33,577 nt of DNA from Chloroflexota bacterium (lineage in GTDB: Bacteria > Chloroflexota > Anaerolineae > DTLA01), in assembly GCA_014874485.1 (NCBI GenBank), contig JADBJK010000049.1:50445-84021 (forward strand), in the 5' to 3' direction. Shown piece by piece: positions 32,960-33,577 of the stretch. The notes beneath the pieces are model-generated. The model did no database searches and was not told the DNA's origin. It saw only the letters and a list, made by a program, of their open reading frames with translations. Positions within the stretch are counted from its first letter, which is position 1; every line of letters starts with the position of its first letter. The translations under genes were made by a program, and so were the position numbers.

Positions 32960-32992
32960 AGCCATGGCACTCCGCCATGGCTGTTTGCGTTT
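32960..32992 (+). terminator. Terminator-like hairpin before recX
   Basis: Perfect 9-bp stem AGCCATGGC (32960-32968) with GCCATGGCT (32974-32982), loop ACTCC, followed by GTTTGCGTTT. It lies 18 bases before the recX start, so it may end the RNA upstream or attenuate recX. Confidence 0.6.
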
Positions 32993-33009
32993 AGGGAGCC
33001 TGTGGCGAA

Positions 33010-33577
33010 GTGGACGCACACGAAATCACGGCACTGGAGGTGCAACAGCGCAACAAGGAGCGGGTGAACCTGCACCTGGACGGGGTGTACGCGTTCAGCA
33101 TCACGGCGCTGGAAGCGGCCCGCCTCAAGGTGGGCCAGCGCCTGACCGACGCCGAAGTCGCGCGCCTGAAGGCCCAGGCGGAGGTTGACCGCGCCTACGA
33201 GCGAACGCTGCGCTTCCTGACCTACAGGCCCAGGAGCGAGGCGGAGGTCGTCAAGTACCTCGCGTCCAAAGGCGTGGAGCCCAGCGTGCAGGCCGAAATC
33301 CTGGCGAAACTGCGCCGCCTGAACCTGGTGGACGACGAGGCGTTCGCCCGCTTCTGGATAGAAAGCCGTGAGCAGAGCCATCCGCTGGGGCGCATGGCGC
33401 TCCGTGCCGAACTGCGGCTGAAGGGCGTGCGCGACGAGACGATAGAGAAGGCGTTGCGGGCGCTGGACGAAGAGGAAAGCGCCTACCGCGCCGCGCGCAG
33501 GCAGGCGCGACGCTACGGCGACTTGAACGATAGGCAGGCACAAGAGAAACTCGGTGCGTTTTTGGTTCGGAGAGGTT
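33010..33577 (+). CDS. recX: Regulatory protein RecX (partial, cut by window end)
   Basis: Inhibitor/modulator of RecA filaments; at least 189 codons are visible. Translation from GTG 33010 reads VDAHEITALEVQQRNKERVN, then LDGVYAFSITALEAARLKVG, ERTLRFLTYRPRSEAEVVKYL, and LRRLNLVDDEAFARFWIESR, which are typical RecX helical-repeat segments. GRMALRAELRLKGV and EEESAYRAARRQARRY follow. An in-frame stop at 32992 limits the start; TTAGGGAG at 32991-32998 lies 11 bases before the GTG, a rather long spacing. The gene runs off the right edge. Its place directly after recA agrees with its role. Confidence 0.93.
   Translation, partial: MDAHEITALEVQQRNKERVNLHLDGVYAFSITALEAARLKVGQRLTDAEVARLKAQAEVDRAYERTLRFLTYRPRSEAEVVKYLASKGVEPSVQAEILAKLRRLNLVDDEAFARFWIESREQSHPLGRMALRAELRLKGVRDETIEKALRALDEEESAYRAARRQARRYGDLNDRQAQEKLGAFLVRRG

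Overview
The window is a G+C-rich bacterial chromosome segment with dense housekeeping genes separated by repeat-filled gaps. Gene content and style suggest a Chloroflexota (Anaerolineae-like) bacterium, possibly thermophilic. The evidence is a BmpA-type nucleoside/sugar ABC operon, a KdpE-like response regulator, DUF3467 and DUF456 proteins, a large TPR protein with repeated PDWL motifs, and recA followed by recX. This taxonomic call is inference; no rRNA gene or other marker in the window settles it.

Layout. 1-347: REP-like repeats. 348-4511: ABC importer operon (ATPase and two permeases). 4828-6284: menaquinone-type UbiE methyltransferase and a second, translationally overlapping methyltransferase. 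6453-10906: class A penicillin-binding protein, surE and a nitroreductase-like protein. 10957-15187: histidine kinase and response regulator ending at a strong terminator, then an unrecognised protein and glutamate dehydrogenase. 15258-16586: hisS on the minus strand, converging on gdh. 17306-18826: murE. 19470-21227: a GH13 alpha-glucosidase. 21635-23548: MATE exporter and a DUF456 membrane protein. 23986-26505: ssb, DUF3467, thpR, a LOG-like protein and a phosphoribosyltransferase, tightly packed. 26436-27845 (minus): an ammonium-transporter-like membrane protein. 27961-28305: rsfS. 28606-31080 (minus): TPR protein followed by ndk. 31568-33577: recA, a strongly structured intergenic region, and recX cut by the window end.

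How the genes work together. Cell-wall synthesis is represented by murE and the PBP, nitrogen metabolism by gdh and perhaps the Amt-like protein, nucleotide handling by the ABC importer, surE, ndk and the LOG/PRT pair, and DNA repair by ssb, recA and recX. Vegetative promoters of a TTGnnn-17/18-TATAAT type precede many transcription units.

Most unusual signals. (1) The tetranucleotide TCGA is absent by eye from the whole window except 10.95-15.0 kb, where it occurs 11 times; this marks the kinase-to-gdh block as compositionally foreign. (2) GTGAC/GTCAC is nearly absent (3 copies) while GTTAC/GTAAC is common (about 45). (3) The recA-recX gap can fold into a closed multi-branch RNA followed by a terminator-like hairpin. 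(4) The Amt-like protein lacks the twin histidines of true ammonium channels. (5) Composite palindromic repeats flank murE in inverted orientation and the glucosidase in direct orientation, with a near-perfect 220-bp tandem duplication.
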